Shown piece by piece: positions 32,523 through 32,918 of a stretch of 32,918 nucleotides of DNA. Under the pieces are notes generated by a model that was given only the letters and a program-made list of their open reading frames with translations, was not told the origin of the DNA and searched no databases. The stretch spans positions 1 to 32,918 of the forward strand of contig RFST01000004.1 in assembly GCA_009923855.1 (NCBI GenBank), read 5' to 3'. Position 1 is the first letter of the stretch. Every line of letters begins with the position of its first letter. The position numbers and the translations under genes are program-made. Source of the DNA: Actinomycetota bacterium. Its GTDB lineage: Bacteria > Actinomycetota > Acidimicrobiia > Acidimicrobiales > Ilumatobacteraceae.

Positions 32523-32918
32523 TAAACACAAGGGTTTGAGTGCTTCCGTGCTCCGGCCGCGCGAAGAACCAGTCGTGATGTCAGCATTCTCGCATGCGTC
32601 AAAAGACGCTCCAGGATTTCTCGGGGTTTGTGCCGAATGTGTCAGTTCGCGTCAGCCAACTGGTCAGTGAAGCACCACTGCGCCGATTGGCCAGGAGTGC
32701 TGGGCGAGCACGCCTGAGTCCAACTCTCCATGGAACCGATCTTCTTCAGAACCGTTCTCTTTCGTGGTGCCGCCGCCCCGCGGTCAAGGTCCTCGTGTCT
32801 GGCGGAGCAATGTTCTTTTTCACCAAGAATGTTGTGGGTCAAATGTACCCTCGAGTCCTGTCATACAGATCTTCCAACGGAAGATGACTCCACGATCACC
32901 GGTTGGGTGCCTCCACAC
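32523..32918. other. Non-coding-looking tail of the window, no gene recognised
   Basis: These 396 bases appear less GC-rich than the rest and lose the strong third-position G/C bias. Two short ORFs (97 residues at 32594 on +, 66 residues at 32842 on -) have compositions unlike the neighbouring proteins and no recognisable motif. A perfect hairpin, ATCTTCC-AAC-GGAAGAT, lies at 32869-32885. No tRNA, rRNA or terminator could be assigned. It may be the upstream region of a gene or RNA beyond the window. Confidence 0.5.

Noticed and set aside
32594-32887. 97-residue ORF at the end of the window
   Set aside because: No motif, weak codon bias, and no promoter or ribosome-binding site; likely a chance ORF in the lower-GC tail.

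Overview
The window looks like a chromosomal segment of a high-GC Gram-positive bacterium, most likely an actinomycete-type organism and possibly Acidimicrobiia (inferred from gene content and codon bias; no rRNA is present to confirm it). Supporting signs are the order nnr-alr-tsaE-tsaB-rimI-tsaD-groES-groEL, CIRCE (HrcA-type) control of groESL, a RipA-like NlpC/P60 hydrolase, an LCP-family ligase, a mycofactocin precursor gene, and many genes that start on ATG or GTG immediately downstream of a TAnnnT -10 box (apparent leaderless mRNAs). Genes are packed, often with 1-11 nt overlaps. No tRNA, rRNA, IS element, phage gene or CRISPR array was found.

Layout. 1-6813 (+): a tightly coupled operon covering NAD(P)HX repair (nnr, 5' end outside the window), D-alanine supply (alr), t6A tRNA modification (tsaE, tsaB, tsaD, with rimI), tRNA dihydrouridine synthase and a Maf nucleotide pyrophosphatase. 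6810-8946: two tandem CIRCE operators, groES, groEL and a strong intrinsic terminator. 8983-9871 (+): a 57-residue conserved-looking small protein and a NudL-like CoA pyrophosphatase. 9935-11733 (-): a group II PLP decarboxylase translationally coupled to a small signal-peptide/TM protein, which shares a compact symmetric divergent promoter with guaA. 11757-14841 (+): guaA, a three-helix membrane protein and a secreted NlpC/P60 peptidase. 14875-16661 (+): an APH/ACAD10-like phosphotransferase and a dienelactone-hydrolase-like enzyme. 16701-19107 (+): copper chaperone plus Cu(I) P-type ATPase behind a CsoR-like inverted repeat. 19179-20273 (+): a kinase-fold protein of unknown role.

20288-25651 is the most interesting part. 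On the minus strand lies mftA-mftB-mftC-plsY: the mycofactocin precursor peptide ending IDGMCGVY, its PqqD-like carrier, and the radical SAM maturase, without mftD/E/F alongside. Divergently on the plus strand lies a nicotinoprotein (NDMA-dependent) alcohol dehydrogenase, the enzyme class that depends on mycofactocin, followed 9 nt later by a MoxR AAA+ ATPase and a VWA/MIDAS protein. The intergenic region between them carries a perfect 19-bp palindrome. The layout suggests one redox-cofactor module: MftA is matured by B and C, the finished cofactor re-oxidises the dehydrogenase, and MoxR/VWA may act as its maturation or remodelling chaperones (inference).

25690-29788 (-): LCP-family cell-wall ligase and an archaeal-signature valyl-tRNA synthetase. 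29887-32522 (+): cysteinyl-tRNA synthetase and an acyl-CoA dehydrogenase. The last 396 bases look less GC-rich and hold no recognisable gene.
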